64,000 bases of DNA from Firmicutes bacterium HGW-Firmicutes-2 (GTDB lineage: Bacteria; Bacillota; Clostridia; Lachnospirales; Vallitaleaceae), in contig PGZV01000005.1 of assembly GCA_002841495.1 (NCBI GenBank), positions 285,212-349,211 on the forward strand, written 5' to 3'. Positions 1-8,681 of this stretch are shown here, piece after piece. The notes under the pieces are model-generated. The model was not told the DNA's origin and did no database searches. It saw nothing but the letters and a program-made list of their open reading frames with translations. Position 1 is the first letter of the stretch; each line of letters begins with the position of its first letter. The position numbers were made by a program, and so were the translations under genes.

Positions 1-909
1 TTTGCTATGACACTAGAAGAATATATTTTAGATCCCCATGAACATAATTTTTTGTGTAATGGCTATAAAGTAGCATATCAAGGGCAAGCACCCATTTATT
101 GTTGGAAACGAACCGGACATGGCAATCAAACCATTTATGAGGCCATGAGTAATTCTTGTAATGTCGCCTTTATGGACATGGGTGAAGCCATTGGAAGAGA
201 ATTTTTCTATAATTATCAGCGTATGTTTGGGTTTGGTGCGGTGACCAACATTGATTTATTTGGTGAAGAAAGCTTTCGTGATTTGGTTTACAGTTATAAT
301 CAACTTAATCCTGTTGAAATACAGACCAGTGCCTTTGGACAAGGTTTTCAAGTGACACCTATGCAGCTGATTGCAGGATTTTCTTCTTTGATTAATGGTG
401 GTTATTTATATGAACCACAGTTGATGCGTCGCATTGTTTCAGAAGATGGTTTATTAATTGTAGATAACAAGCCTAAGCTTCAAAGAAAAGTTATTTCAGA
501 AGAGGTATCCTTTGAGACAAGTACAGCTCTTAGACATGTTGTGGACGAAGGTACGGGCAAAGGTGCTAAGATTGAGGGTTATTCCATCGGTGGTAAAACA
601 GGAACTGCAGAAAAAGGTAATAGAGAGACCAAAGACTATATCGTCTCATTTATCGGGTTTAGCCCAGTGGTTTCTCCTGAAATTGTTACCCTTGTCGTAG
701 TTGACGATCCGGTAGGCGTAGACGTAAACAGTCGTTATGCCGCTAGAATTTTTAAAGACATCATGGAGAATGTCTTGCCTTATCTGAGAGTCACGAAAGA
801 ATATGAGGCTGAAGTACCGGAAGTCATTATTGAGACAGAAGTAGTTGTTGAAGGTACTGAGGACGTTGAAGAAACTACAGAAGAAGAAACTACAGAAGAT
901 GTAGAATAA
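1..909 (+). CDS. Penicillin-binding protein, transpeptidase domain (C-terminal part)
   Basis: The gene enters from the left edge, so its start and N-terminal dimerisation domain are not seen. The visible 302 residues are the second half of a class B penicillin-binding protein transpeptidase (FtsI/SpoVD type), which cross-links peptidoglycan outside the membrane. A serine-Cys-Asn triad matching the SxN motif lies at 148-156 and the KTG motif (GGKTGTAEK) near 589-615; the active-site SxxK serine must lie upstream. The segment SAFGQGFQVTP is also typical of this class. No PASTA domain follows; instead the protein ends in a Glu/Thr-rich acidic tail (about 830-906). Its place directly before murE fits ftsI or spoVD of a division cluster; which of the two cannot be decided. 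Confidence 0.9.
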   Translation, partial: FAMTLEEYILDPHEHNFLCNGYKVAYQGQAPIYCWKRTGHGNQTIYEAMSNSCNVAFMDMGEAIGREFFYNYQRMFGFGAVTNIDLFGEESFRDLVYSYNQLNPVEIQTSAFGQGFQVTPMQLIAGFSSLINGGYLYEPQLMRRIVSEDGLLIVDNKPKLQRKVISEEVSFETSTALRHVVDEGTGKGAKIEGYSIGGKTGTAEKGNRETKDYIVSFIGFSPVVSPEIVTLVVVDDPVGVDVNSRYAARIFKDIMENVLPYLRVTKEYEAEVPEVIIETEVVVEGTEDVEETTEEETTEDVE

Positions 910-963
910 CTAGAGATAGAAAATAGAGATTATTAGAATGAAGCCATAGTATCGGAGGAAATC

Positions 964-2418
964 ATGAAACTAGCAGGATTATTAGAAAATCACACATATG
1001 AAATCGTACAAGGGGTATTAAATGTTAACATCAAGTCGATTCACCACGATTCAAGACGTGTTGAAGTAGGCTCATTATTTATTTGTATTGAAGGCTATGA
1101 AACAGATGGCCATCACTATATTCAAAGTGCTGTCAAGCAAGGTGCCGTTGCTGTAATCGTCACAAAAGATGTAAAGATTGAAGACTCTGATCTATTGGTT
1201 ATTAAAGTGAATGACGCAAGAGAGACCTTAGCCCATTTAGCAACACGTTTTTATAACCGACCAACCAGTCAATTTGGTTTAATTGGTGTAACAGGCACCA
1301 ACGGCAAAACCTCAACAGTCAATTTAATAGAGAGAATATTGAGGTATAGTGATAAGAAAACAGGGCTAATCGGTACAATAGAGAACAAGATTGATGATGA
1401 GGTTATCCCAACAGAGCATACAACACCGGACGCCCTCGAACTGCAACAACTTTTTGCTAAGATGGTAGAAGCCAATGTGAATGATGTTGTTATGGAAGTA
1501 TCCTCCCATGCCCTTGACCTAAAACGTGTATGGGGAGCAGAGTTTGATATCGCCGTTTTCACCAATCTGACTTTAGATCATTTGGATTATCATAGAACCA
1601 TGGAAGCTTATAGAGAGGCAAAAATAAAGCTCTTTATGATGGCCGATGATGCCGTTATTAACATTGACGATCCGGTGGGTGCCTACATAATAGAAAAAAC
1701 CACATCAGCACGGTTATTAACTTATAGCTGTCTGAATCCTGAGGCAAGTCTATATGCTGGTGACATCCATATTGATATAAGAGGTACACATTTTTTATTG
1801 AATTATGAAAGTAAGGTTTATAAAGTTGATATACAAACGCCAGGTCGATTTAGTGTCTATAATGCTCTAGCAGCTATAGGTGCCTCGCTACTTAGAGGTG
1901 TGGATTTAGAAAAGATAATTGAAGCATTGGGCAAAAACAGTATTGTTGAAGGTAGGTTTGAAGTCATAGAGAGCCAAACAGGGTATTGTGCTATCGTAGA
2001 CTATGCTCATGCACCAGATGGACTGGAGAACGTGCTTAAAACTATTCGAGAATTTGCAAAAGGTAGAGTCATCACCGTATTTGGCTGTGGAGGTGATCGA
2101 GATCGATCAAAACGACCAATTATGGGCCGTATAGCAGCAAATTACTCAGATTATACAGTGATCACATCAGATAATCCTAGAACGGAAAATCCTCAAGCCA
2201 TTATGGATGAAATAGAAGTCGGTGTAAAACCGTTGAATAAGTCTTATATTCGTATTGAGGATCGAATAGCTGCCATAAAGCATGGTTTGGACAATGCAGG
2301 GAAGGATGATATTGTACTTGTAGCAGGAAAAGGGCATGAAGATTATCAAATCATAGGTAAAACCAAGATACATATGGATGACAAAGAGATTATTAGGTCT
2401 CATATTCAGGAGGCCTAA
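964..2418 (+). CDS. murE: UDP-N-acetylmuramoyl-L-alanyl-D-glutamate--2,6-diaminopimelate ligase
   Basis: Cytoplasmic Mur ligase that adds the third amino acid to the UDP-MurNAc dipeptide using ATP. The 484-residue product has the usual three domains: an N-terminal UDP-binding domain, a central ATPase with GVTGTNGKTS at residues 108-117, and a C-terminal ligase domain. The DNPR motif at residues 404-407 is the known signature for meso-diaminopimelate rather than lysine, so the cell wall is inferred to be DAP-type. The ATG follows a GGAGG site at a good distance. It ends one base before the TTG start of murF, so the two are almost certainly co-translated. Confidence 0.96.
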   Translation: MKLAGLLENHTYEIVQGVLNVNIKSIHHDSRRVEVGSLFICIEGYETDGHHYIQSAVKQGAVAVIVTKDVKIEDSDLLVIKVNDARETLAHLATRFYNRPTSQFGLIGVTGTNGKTSTVNLIERILRYSDKKTGLIGTIENKIDDEVIPTEHTTPDALELQQLFAKMVEANVNDVVMEVSSHALDLKRVWGAEFDIAVFTNLTLDHLDYHRTMEAYREAKIKLFMMADDAVINIDDPVGAYIIEKTTSARLLTYSCLNPEASLYAGDIHIDIRGTHFLLNYESKVYKVDIQTPGRFSVYNALAAIGASLLRGVDLEKIIEALGKNSIVEGRFEVIESQTGYCAIVDYAHAPDGLENVLKTIREFAKGRVITVFGCGGDRDRSKRPIMGRIAANYSDYTVITSDNPRTENPQAIMDEIEVGVKPLNKSYIRIEDRIAAIKHGLDNAGKDDIVLVAGKGHEDYQIIGKTKIHMDDKEIIRSHIQEA

Positions 2419-2419
2419 C

Positions 2420-3820
2420 TTGAAGAGAATATCTTTTGAACAGATATCCAATGCAGTTGAAGGCACTTTTATTAACAGAGAGTTATTAGGGAAAAAATAT
2501 ATAAATCAAGTTACCATCGACAGCCGACAAGTACAGAAAAACGACTTGTATATTCCAATTATTGGAGAACACTTTGATGGTCATGATTTCATTAAGGAAG
2601 CGATAGCAGCAGGTGCCATATGTGTTTTTTCCAGATCAATAGAAGAAGTTCCACAAGACGTTCCGGCAATTATAGTAGAGGATACTAAAAAAGCACTTGG
2701 ACGATTAGCGGCTTTTTATAGACAACAATTTACTATCCCTTTTATTGGAATTACAGGTAGTGTCGGTAAAACCAGTACCAAAGAGATGTTGGCAAGTATT
2801 CTAGGAACGAAGTTCAAAGTGCATAAAACCGATGGCAATTATAATAATGACATTGGTCTTCCATTATCCATATTATCTCTTGAACCGGAGGCTGAGGTTG
2901 CGGTCATAGAGCTTGGTATGAACCATTTTGGTGAGATTGATTATCTTGCTGATATATTAAAACCTGAGATTGGCATGATTACAAATATTGGGGTGTCTCA
3001 CATCGAGTTTCTTGGGTCTCAAGAGGGTATATTAAAGGCGAAAACAGAAATGTTACCCCATATACAACAGGAAGGTCTGATTGTCGTTAATGGAGATGAC
3101 ATATATTTAAAGTCAATCAAACCTCAATATGGTCGTAGAGTGAAAACATACGGTTATGGCGAGGGTAATGACTGTTGTGTTGTCAACTATCAAGTACTAG
3201 GCAAAGGTAGACAAAAAATGACAGTGGCCACAGATCGGGGTATTTACAGTATGACAGTGAATTATCCTGGTGAACACATCTTATTGAATGCATTAGGTGG
3301 CATATTAATCGGTGAACACCTAAGCGTTGAGAAAGAAGATATTATAAAGGGTATTTTACAATACGAACCGGCCAAAATGCGTTTGAATGAATACAAAATC
3401 GGTGAGCGGCTTAGAATTATTGACGATGCTTACAATGCAAGTGTAGATTCCATGAGTGGTGCCCTAAAAACACTCGGTGCTCTGAAAGAAACCACTGAGA
3501 GAAGTGTAGCGATACTTGGTAGTATGTTTGAAATGGGATCTTATTCAAAAAAAGGACATGAAGAAGTCGGCCATCAGGTTATTAAGAGTAAGCCGGATGT
3601 ATGTATATTGATTGGAAAAGAAGCCAAATGGACATATGATGTTATAAGGCGTTTTGAAACTAAAGCCATCAATACTCATTATTATGAAAGTGTGGAAGCG
3701 TTTTTGCCATTAATAGAAGACCATATTATGGAGCATGATATCGTATTGTTGAAAGCATCAAGAGGTATGGCTTTTGAAAGAATTCGAGAAGCTTTGATAA
3801 GAAAGTTTGAGGTAGAATGA
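2420..3820 (+). CDS. murF: UDP-N-acetylmuramoyl-tripeptide--D-alanyl-D-alanine ligase
   Basis: Adds D-Ala-D-Ala to the UDP-MurNAc tripeptide, finishing the soluble peptidoglycan precursor. The 467-residue product carries the Mur-ligase P-loop GITGSVGKTSTKEM near residue 109 and the family segments ELGMNHFGEI and DDAYNAS. I place the start at the TTG at 2420 because AGGAGG at 2408-2413 sits six bases before it and the protein then begins MKRISFEQI, a normal MurF N-terminus; an in-frame start further upstream would lie inside murE without a ribosome binding site. The stop overlaps the mraY start (ATGA). Confidence 0.95.
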   Translation: MKRISFEQISNAVEGTFINRELLGKKYINQVTIDSRQVQKNDLYIPIIGEHFDGHDFIKEAIAAGAICVFSRSIEEVPQDVPAIIVEDTKKALGRLAAFYRQQFTIPFIGITGSVGKTSTKEMLASILGTKFKVHKTDGNYNNDIGLPLSILSLEPEAEVAVIELGMNHFGEIDYLADILKPEIGMITNIGVSHIEFLGSQEGILKAKTEMLPHIQQEGLIVVNGDDIYLKSIKPQYGRRVKTYGYGEGNDCCVVNYQVLGKGRQKMTVATDRGIYSMTVNYPGEHILLNALGGILIGEHLSVEKEDIIKGILQYEPAKMRLNEYKIGERLRIIDDAYNASVDSMSGALKTLGALKETTERSVAILGSMFEMGSYSKKGHEEVGHQVIKSKPDVCILIGKEAKWTYDVIRRFETKAINTHYYESVEAFLPLIEDHIMEHDIVLLKASRGMAFERIREALIRKFEVE

Positions 3821-4785
3821 TGGAACTGATTGCAGTTACCCTTGGGGCAACCTTATTGACAGCAGTGCTGGTTCCTGTATGCTTGCCCTATTTAAGAAAA
3901 TTGAAGTTTGGTCAATTCGTAAGAGATGACGGGCCAAAAAGTCACCTGAAGAAGTCAGGTACACCGACCATGGGTGGTTTGATTTTCATGACACTCATTC
4001 TACTCATAGGTGGTATCATGGCTATTAGAATACCGACCATCTTTCCAGTATTGATAGTTAGTGCTGGTTTTGCAGTAATCGGATTTGTGGATGACTACAT
4101 TAAAGTGGTCAAAAAAAGATCTCTTGGTTTGAAGGCATATCAAAAACTACTTGCCCAATTGCTGATCACCGCTGGATTTCTAGTATACTTATACAACAAT
4201 GTAGCAGAAGTTACAACGCTGATTGTGCCCTTTATTAGAGGTGGGCTTATAGACCTTGGTTGGTTCTATGTTCCATTTATACTGATATTTATACTAGGAA
4301 CAGTCAATGGTGTTAATTTGACAGATGGTATAGATGGTCTAGCTACTTCTGTAACCATAGCGGTTTTAACCTTTTTTCTAGTTATAGATCTTATGGTCGG
4401 TACTAATTTGGCACCGCTTCTTGGCGTAGCTATTGGTGCACTACTCGGATTTCTAATCTATAACAGCTATCCTGCCGCCTTATTTATGGGTGATACAGGT
4501 TCCCTTGCGCTCGGAGGACTGGTTGCAGCAACGGCTGTATATATGAAACTACCATTGATGATCTTGTTTGTCGGTGTCATATATTTAATCGAAGTGATAT
4601 CTGTCATACTGCAAGTGATTTATTATAAAAAAACCCAAAAAAGATTGTTTAAAATGGCACCAATCCATCATCATTTCGAGTTGTTGGGTTGGAAGGAAAC
4701 AAAAATTGTCTATGTCTTTACCATTAGTACCATCATCATGTGTCTCATTAGTTACATTGGTATCATGATTCATTTTGGACTATAA
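3817..4785 (+). CDS. mraY: Phospho-N-acetylmuramoyl-pentapeptide-transferase
   Basis: Integral membrane enzyme that moves phospho-MurNAc-pentapeptide to undecaprenyl phosphate, giving lipid I. The product is 322 residues with about ten membrane segments. Diagnostic motifs are present: GTPTMGG near residue 47, the FVDDYIKV aspartate pair, NLTDGIDGL, and the HHHFE triple histidine loop near residue 286. Length is typical. The start overlaps the murF stop; ATG at 3820 is an equally possible start. The usual neighbours murD and murG are absent here. Confidence 0.96.
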   Translation: MMELIAVTLGATLLTAVLVPVCLPYLRKLKFGQFVRDDGPKSHLKKSGTPTMGGLIFMTLILLIGGIMAIRIPTIFPVLIVSAGFAVIGFVDDYIKVVKKRSLGLKAYQKLLAQLLITAGFLVYLYNNVAEVTTLIVPFIRGGLIDLGWFYVPFILIFILGTVNGVNLTDGIDGLATSVTIAVLTFFLVIDLMVGTNLAPLLGVAIGALLGFLIYNSYPAALFMGDTGSLALGGLVAATAVYMKLPLMILFVGVIYLIEVISVILQVIYYKKTQKRLFKMAPIHHHFELLGWKETKIVYVFTISTIIMCLISYIGIMIHFGL

Positions 4786-4810
4786 AAAGCATACTTGTAG
4801 GGAGTTATCT

Positions 4811-5956
4811 ATGGAACATAAGAAAGTAAAATCAAATTCAACGACACTCATCACAAAAGGCAGAACAGATATTACCTTGGTATTTGTTGTACTTCTGCTC
4901 ATGGTTTTTGGTATCGTTATGATCTATAGTTCAAGCTATTATTCTGCATACGCTCACTATGGTAACCATAATCATTTTTTCATACGTCAAGTCATTTGGG
5001 TGGTTGTCGGTGCGGTTGTCATGTTCATAGTTTCAAGAATTAATTATAGACTATTTCTTAAGTTTTCAGGGTACTTCTATGTCATCATGTTGATCATGTT
5101 AGTGTTGGTTTTACTTCAACCAGAGGACATAAACGGCTCTAAGAGATGGTTGACCTTAATTGGTAATATCAGTATCCAACCTTCTGAATTGGCCAAGGTC
5201 GTGTTGATTATGGCGATGAGTAGTTTGATGGCCGGTTTCGAAAAATATATAAACAATATTAAGGCACTTGGCGTAGTGCTTGCTGCTACGGCTTTGCCTG
5301 TCCTTTTGATTGGCGTTGAAAACCTAAGTACAGCCATTGTTATCACGGCGATCATTGGCGGTATGATACTTGTGATGTATAAGAATGTACCTAAACTTAT
5401 CCTAATTGCATTACCACCTCTTATTTTACTCGGGTTCATTTTCTTTCAAGTGGCGGGTTATCGAAGCTCTAGGATTGACATATGGCTAAACGGTCCTTTT
5501 ACAGATCCTTTAGGAAAAGGCTTTCAGACCATTCAATCCTTGTATGCCATTGGATCTGGTGGTTTCTTTGGTGTAGGACTTGGGAAAAGCATACAAAAAA
5601 TCGACTTCATTCCTGAAGCCCATAATGATATCATCTTCTCGATTATATGTGAAGAATTAGGATTGTTTGGCGCTATTGCCATCATCATGCTATTTGCTTT
5701 ATTATTATGGCGTTGTCTTGAGATTATCCGTTCTTCAAGCGCAGTTGTGGAGATTCTAATTGTGACGGCGGTCATGGTTCATATTGGCTTGCAAGTATTC
5801 ATTAACATAGGCGTTGTAACCAATACGATTCCGGCAACAGGGATACCATTGCCCTTTATTAGTTACGGTGGATCTTCATTGATATTTTTGCTTGTAGAAT
5901 TAGGACTTGTACTCAATATTGCCAGACAAAACGCAGGTAGATTGGATCGTTTATAA
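4811..5956 (+). CDS. ftsW: FtsW/SpoVE-type SEDS peptidoglycan glycosyltransferase
   Basis: Polytopic SEDS-family membrane protein that polymerises lipid II, at the division septum (FtsW) or in the spore cortex (SpoVE). The 381-residue product has about ten membrane segments and the conserved loop PEAHNDIIFSIICEELG, followed by IPLPFISYGGSS near the C-terminus. The ATG at 4811 has a GGGAG site six bases upstream; an in-frame TTG at 4775 overlaps mraY and lacks a site. Sequence alone does not separate FtsW from SpoVE; its place between mraY and ftsQ is used by both in Firmicutes. Confidence 0.9.
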   Translation: MEHKKVKSNSTTLITKGRTDITLVFVVLLLMVFGIVMIYSSSYYSAYAHYGNHNHFFIRQVIWVVVGAVVMFIVSRINYRLFLKFSGYFYVIMLIMLVLVLLQPEDINGSKRWLTLIGNISIQPSELAKVVLIMAMSSLMAGFEKYINNIKALGVVLAATALPVLLIGVENLSTAIVITAIIGGMILVMYKNVPKLILIALPPLILLGFIFFQVAGYRSSRIDIWLNGPFTDPLGKGFQTIQSLYAIGSGGFFGVGLGKSIQKIDFIPEAHNDIIFSIICEELGLFGAIAIIMLFALLLWRCLEIIRSSSAVVEILIVTAVMVHIGLQVFINIGVVTNTIPATGIPLPFISYGGSSLIFLLVELGLVLNIARQNAGRLDRL

Positions 5957-5957
5957 A

Positions 5958-6719
5958 ATGAGACAGAAAGTTGTTGCTATGAAAAAAAGAAGAAAAGAAA
6001 AACATGAAGGACATTCCGGACGTTTTCTAATAGGTTTGATCATCGTTACCATTTTGTTGGTTGCCTTGCTCTATACTCTTCTTGAGCTTGCAAGTATTAA
6101 AGATATTGTCGTAAGCGGTAATTTCCAATACTCAAAAGAAGAGATTATTGACATGGTTCAGGTTCAAAAAAATTCTAATGTTATCGAGGTTTTTTTTAAT
6201 AAGGAAAAAGACTATTCAAAATACCCATATATCAAAGAGGTAGAGATTCAGTATAATGGGTATAATAAACTACACATTATCGTTACTGAAAAAGAGGTGA
6301 TTAATTACATCAAGTATCAAGATCAGTTTCTTGCTTTAGATAAGAATGGGTATATCATCGCCTATCAGAAGAAGCAGAAGGCGGGTATACCCATTGTAGA
6401 AGGGTTGTATCTTGGTAGCGCAGTTATTGGTGATAGGCTGGATATTCAGTCAGAAGTACTGACGACACTATTGGAACTTCATCACTTGAAATCCAAATAT
6501 CAAGTACCAATAACCCATATTGAGTTTCCTACAAACGATCTGAAAGCATTGAATCTTTATGTGAATAACATCAAAATAGAACTGGGACAAGCAACCCAGT
6601 TGGACATGAAAATGAGAAATGCCGGTGATGTCATGAAAAAATTGCCTTCCGATTTATCAGGAACCCTTAACTTAGAACAAGATGGTCAACAATTCATCTT
6701 TAAAAAAAATGAGGAATAA
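5958..6719 (+). CDS. ftsQ: Cell division protein FtsQ/DivIB
   Basis: Bitopic division protein of the FtsQ/DivIB family, which links FtsL and FtsB partners to the septal synthase. The product has a basic cytoplasmic start (KKRRKEKHEGH), one membrane segment at about residues 22-42, then a POTRA-like domain (IKDIVVSGNFQYSKEEI) and a beta domain with the family segment FLALDKNGYII. The start could be ATG 5958 or ATG 5979; neither has a strong ribosome binding site, and 5958 directly follows the ftsW stop. It is the last gene of the mur-fts run before a gap with a new promoter. Confidence 0.88.
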   Translation: MRQKVVAMKKRRKEKHEGHSGRFLIGLIIVTILLVALLYTLLELASIKDIVVSGNFQYSKEEIIDMVQVQKNSNVIEVFFNKEKDYSKYPYIKEVEIQYNGYNKLHIIVTEKEVINYIKYQDQFLALDKNGYIIAYQKKQKAGIPIVEGLYLGSAVIGDRLDIQSEVLTTLLELHHLKSKYQVPITHIEFPTNDLKALNLYVNNIKIELGQATQLDMKMRNAGDVMKKLPSDLSGTLNLEQDGQQFIFKKNEE

Positions 6720-6731
6720 ATGAAATACTTG

Positions 6732-6760
6732 TTGATTAATCAGATGAAAAACTATATTAT
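6732..6760 (+). promoter_or_regulatory. Putative sigma-A promoter for ftsZ
   Basis: TTGATT at 6732-6737 and TATTAT at 6755-6760 are exactly 17 bases apart, in the 132-base gap between ftsQ and ftsZ. This suggests that ftsZ has its own promoter in addition to read-through from the mur genes. Confidence 0.5.
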
Positions 6761-6851
6761 AGACATAAGAAAAGTACCTTATTCGTGATAATTAGCCTAG
6801 TGCTACAGATATATGAAAAATGACATGGCTTAGCTGTGAGGAGGATATGAA

Positions 6852-8042
6852 TTGTTGGAGATTAATATGAGCGATCGAAGTAATATTGCAAAAATAGTTG
6901 TTATTGGAGTAGGCGGCGGCGGAAACAATGCTGTGAATAGAATGGTTGAGGATGCAGTCACAGGTGTTGAGTTTGTTGCTGTCAATACAGATGTTCAAGC
7001 TCTCAATGGATCAAAAGCAAAAAACAAAATACAAATTGGTGAAAAGTTGACCAGAGGATTGGGCGCAGGTGCTAAACCTGAGATCGGTCTTAAAGCAGCA
7101 GAAGAAAGCCATGATGAACTGGCACAGATTATTAAAGGTTATGATATGGTATTTATAACAGCTGGTATGGGAGGCGGTACAGGTACCGGAGCTGCGCCTG
7201 TCATTGCGAATATTGCCAAACAACAGGGGATTTTGACTGTTGGCGTGGTAACCAAGCCTTTTGAATTTGAAGGCCGTGGGCGCATGCAGAACGCTGACCA
7301 AGGTATTATTGAGCTAAAAAAGAATGTAGATACATTAATCGTTATACCAAATCAGAAACTTTTATCTGTTGTAGATCGTAGAACCACCATGAGAGATGCA
7401 TTTAAAAAAGCGGATGAAGTCTTACAACAAGGTGTTCAAGGCATATCTGACTTGATTTACACGCCGGGTATTATTAATTTGGACTTTGCTGACGTAGCAA
7501 CTGTTATGAGTGATAAAGGTGTAGCCCATATCGGTATTGGTCGAGCAAAAGGTGATAATAAGGCGGAAGAGGCTGCAAGGCTTGCTATTTCCAGTCCGTT
7601 ACTTGAAACAACCATTGACGGTGCTAAGCATATGCTGATTAATATCAGTGGTGATTTAAACATGTCTATGTTTGACGCCAATGACGCTATCCAATTAATA
7701 CAAGAAGCAGCAGGATATGATGCCAATGTTATCTATGGACAAAGTATAGATGAGAATCTTGATGATGAATTGGTTGTTACAGTGATTGCAACCGGATTTG
7801 AAGCTAAAGCAGTAGATCCTTATCAAACGACCACATACAAAGAGCGTATGGATTCATCTAATATAAAATATGGACAAAGTAATGAAGAAAAAAGAGAAGT
7901 GGTTGTAGAACAACAGAAGGAAGTGGAGACAGAAAAGACGGTGACACAGGAAAGAGAAGTGGCGGTAAAAACAGATAAGTATGTTTCAACCGATGACCAA
8001 CCTATTGACATTCCACCATTCCTGCAAAGACGTAAAAAATAA
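6852..8042 (+). CDS. ftsZ: Cell division GTPase FtsZ
   Basis: Tubulin-like GTPase that forms the Z ring. The N-terminal GTPase domain shows [15 protein letters not shown] and the tubulin signature [10 protein letters not shown] near residue 110. A variable charged linker (about residues 320-380) leads to the C-terminal tail [12 protein letters not shown], which binds FtsA, SepF and other anchors. I choose the TTG at 6852: GAGGAGGAT at 6838-6846 is ideally spaced, and the resulting MLEI start matches other Firmicute FtsZ proteins. The ATG at 6867 is an alternative. The 396-residue length is normal. Confidence 0.97.
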   Translation: MLEINMSDRSNIAKIVVIGVGGGGNNAVNRMVEDAVTGVEFVAVNTDVQALNGSKAKNKIQIGEKLTRGLGAGAKPEIGLKAAEESHDELAQIIKGYDMVFITAGMGGGTGTGAAPVIANIAKQQGILTVGVVTKPFEFEGRGRMQNADQGIIELKKNVDTLIVIPNQKLLSVVDRRTTMRDAFKKADEVLQQGVQGISDLIYTPGIINLDFADVATVMSDKGVAHIGIGRAKGDNKAEEAARLAISSPLLETTIDGAKHMLINISGDLNMSMFDANDAIQLIQEAAGYDANVIYGQSIDENLDDELVVTVIATGFEAKAVDPYQTTTYKERMDSSNIKYGQSNEEKREVVVEQQKEVETEKTVTQEREVAVKTDKYVSTDDQPIDIPPFLQRRKK

Positions 8043-8062
8043 ATAGCATTTAATAAAATACC

Positions 8063-8096
8063 CCAAAGCATGGTTACATTGGTGACCATGCTTTGG
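8063..8096 (+). repeat. Inverted repeat after ftsZ
   Basis: CCAAAGCATGGT (8063-8074) and ACCATGCTTTGG (8085-8096) form a perfect 12-bp stem with a 10-base loop between ftsZ and nrdR. There is no T-run on either side, so it is not a standard terminator; it may stabilise the ftsZ transcript or act as a weak stop. Confidence 0.6.
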
Positions 8097-8116
8097 CTTG
8101 AAGAAGGGGATCGAGT

Positions 8117-8572
8117 ATGAAATGTCCTTATTGTGGCACGGAAAGTATTAAAGTAATAGATTCTAGACCATCTGAAGAGAATAATGCCATTAGGCGAAGA
8201 AGACAATGTGAGAATTGTGAGAAAAGGTTTACAACCTATGAAACCGTAGAAAGTATGCCGCTCATCATTGTAAAGAAAGATAACTCTAGAGAGCCATACT
8301 CTAGAGATAAACTCATGTCCGGATTGGTTAGGTCCTGTCACAAAAGACCGGTGGCCATGAAGAGTATCGATGCGCTTGTAGATGATATTGAAAACCAGCT
8401 CTACAATGCTATGAAAAAAGAAATAGATTCCAGTCAGATTGGTGAAATAGCCATGGAAGGTCTCAAAACATTGGATGAAGTTGCCTATGTTAGATTTGCC
8501 TCCATATATAGGGAGTTTAGAGACATCAATACGTTTATGGATGAACTGAAAAAAATTCTCAAAGAAAAATAA
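8117..8572 (+). CDS. nrdR: Transcriptional repressor NrdR
   Basis: Zinc-ribbon and ATP-cone repressor of ribonucleotide reductase genes. The 151-residue product has the expected ribbon cysteines C3, C6, C31 and C34, the basic stretch NAIRRRRQCENC, and an ATP-cone domain over about residues 49-139. Length matches the family. It follows the ftsZ hairpin and ends just before a strong terminator, so it is the last gene of this transcript. No recognisable NrdR box was seen nearby. Confidence 0.96.
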   Translation: MKCPYCGTESIKVIDSRPSEENNAIRRRRQCENCEKRFTTYETVESMPLIIVKKDNSREPYSRDKLMSGLVRSCHKRPVAMKSIDALVDDIENQLYNAMKKEIDSSQIGEIAMEGLKTLDEVAYVRFASIYREFRDINTFMDELKKILKEK

Positions 8573-8592
8573 ATTATTTAACAACATTTTAT

Positions 8593-8638
8593 AAAAGCTT
8601 TTGTCTGCTTTCGGCGGACCAAAAGCTTTTATTTTTTT
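8593..8638 (+). terminator. Rho-independent terminator after nrdR
   Basis: AAAAGCTTTTG (8593-8603) pairs with CAAAAGCTTTT (8620-8630) around a GC-containing loop, followed by a run of seven T. It separates nrdR from comM. Confidence 0.85.
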
Positions 8639-8681
8639 GAGATAATAGTAGAAGTGTCAAAAAAACTAAGGAGGGAACAAG

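Noticed and set aside
8063-8096. ftsZ-nrdR inverted repeat as a terminator
   Set aside because: No T-run on either strand; recorded as an inverted repeat only.
7823-8587. 254-codon open frame on the minus strand across the ftsZ end and nrdR
   Set aside because: It overlaps two clear genes on the other strand, lacks a ribosome binding site and matches no family I recognise; it is a shadow frame.
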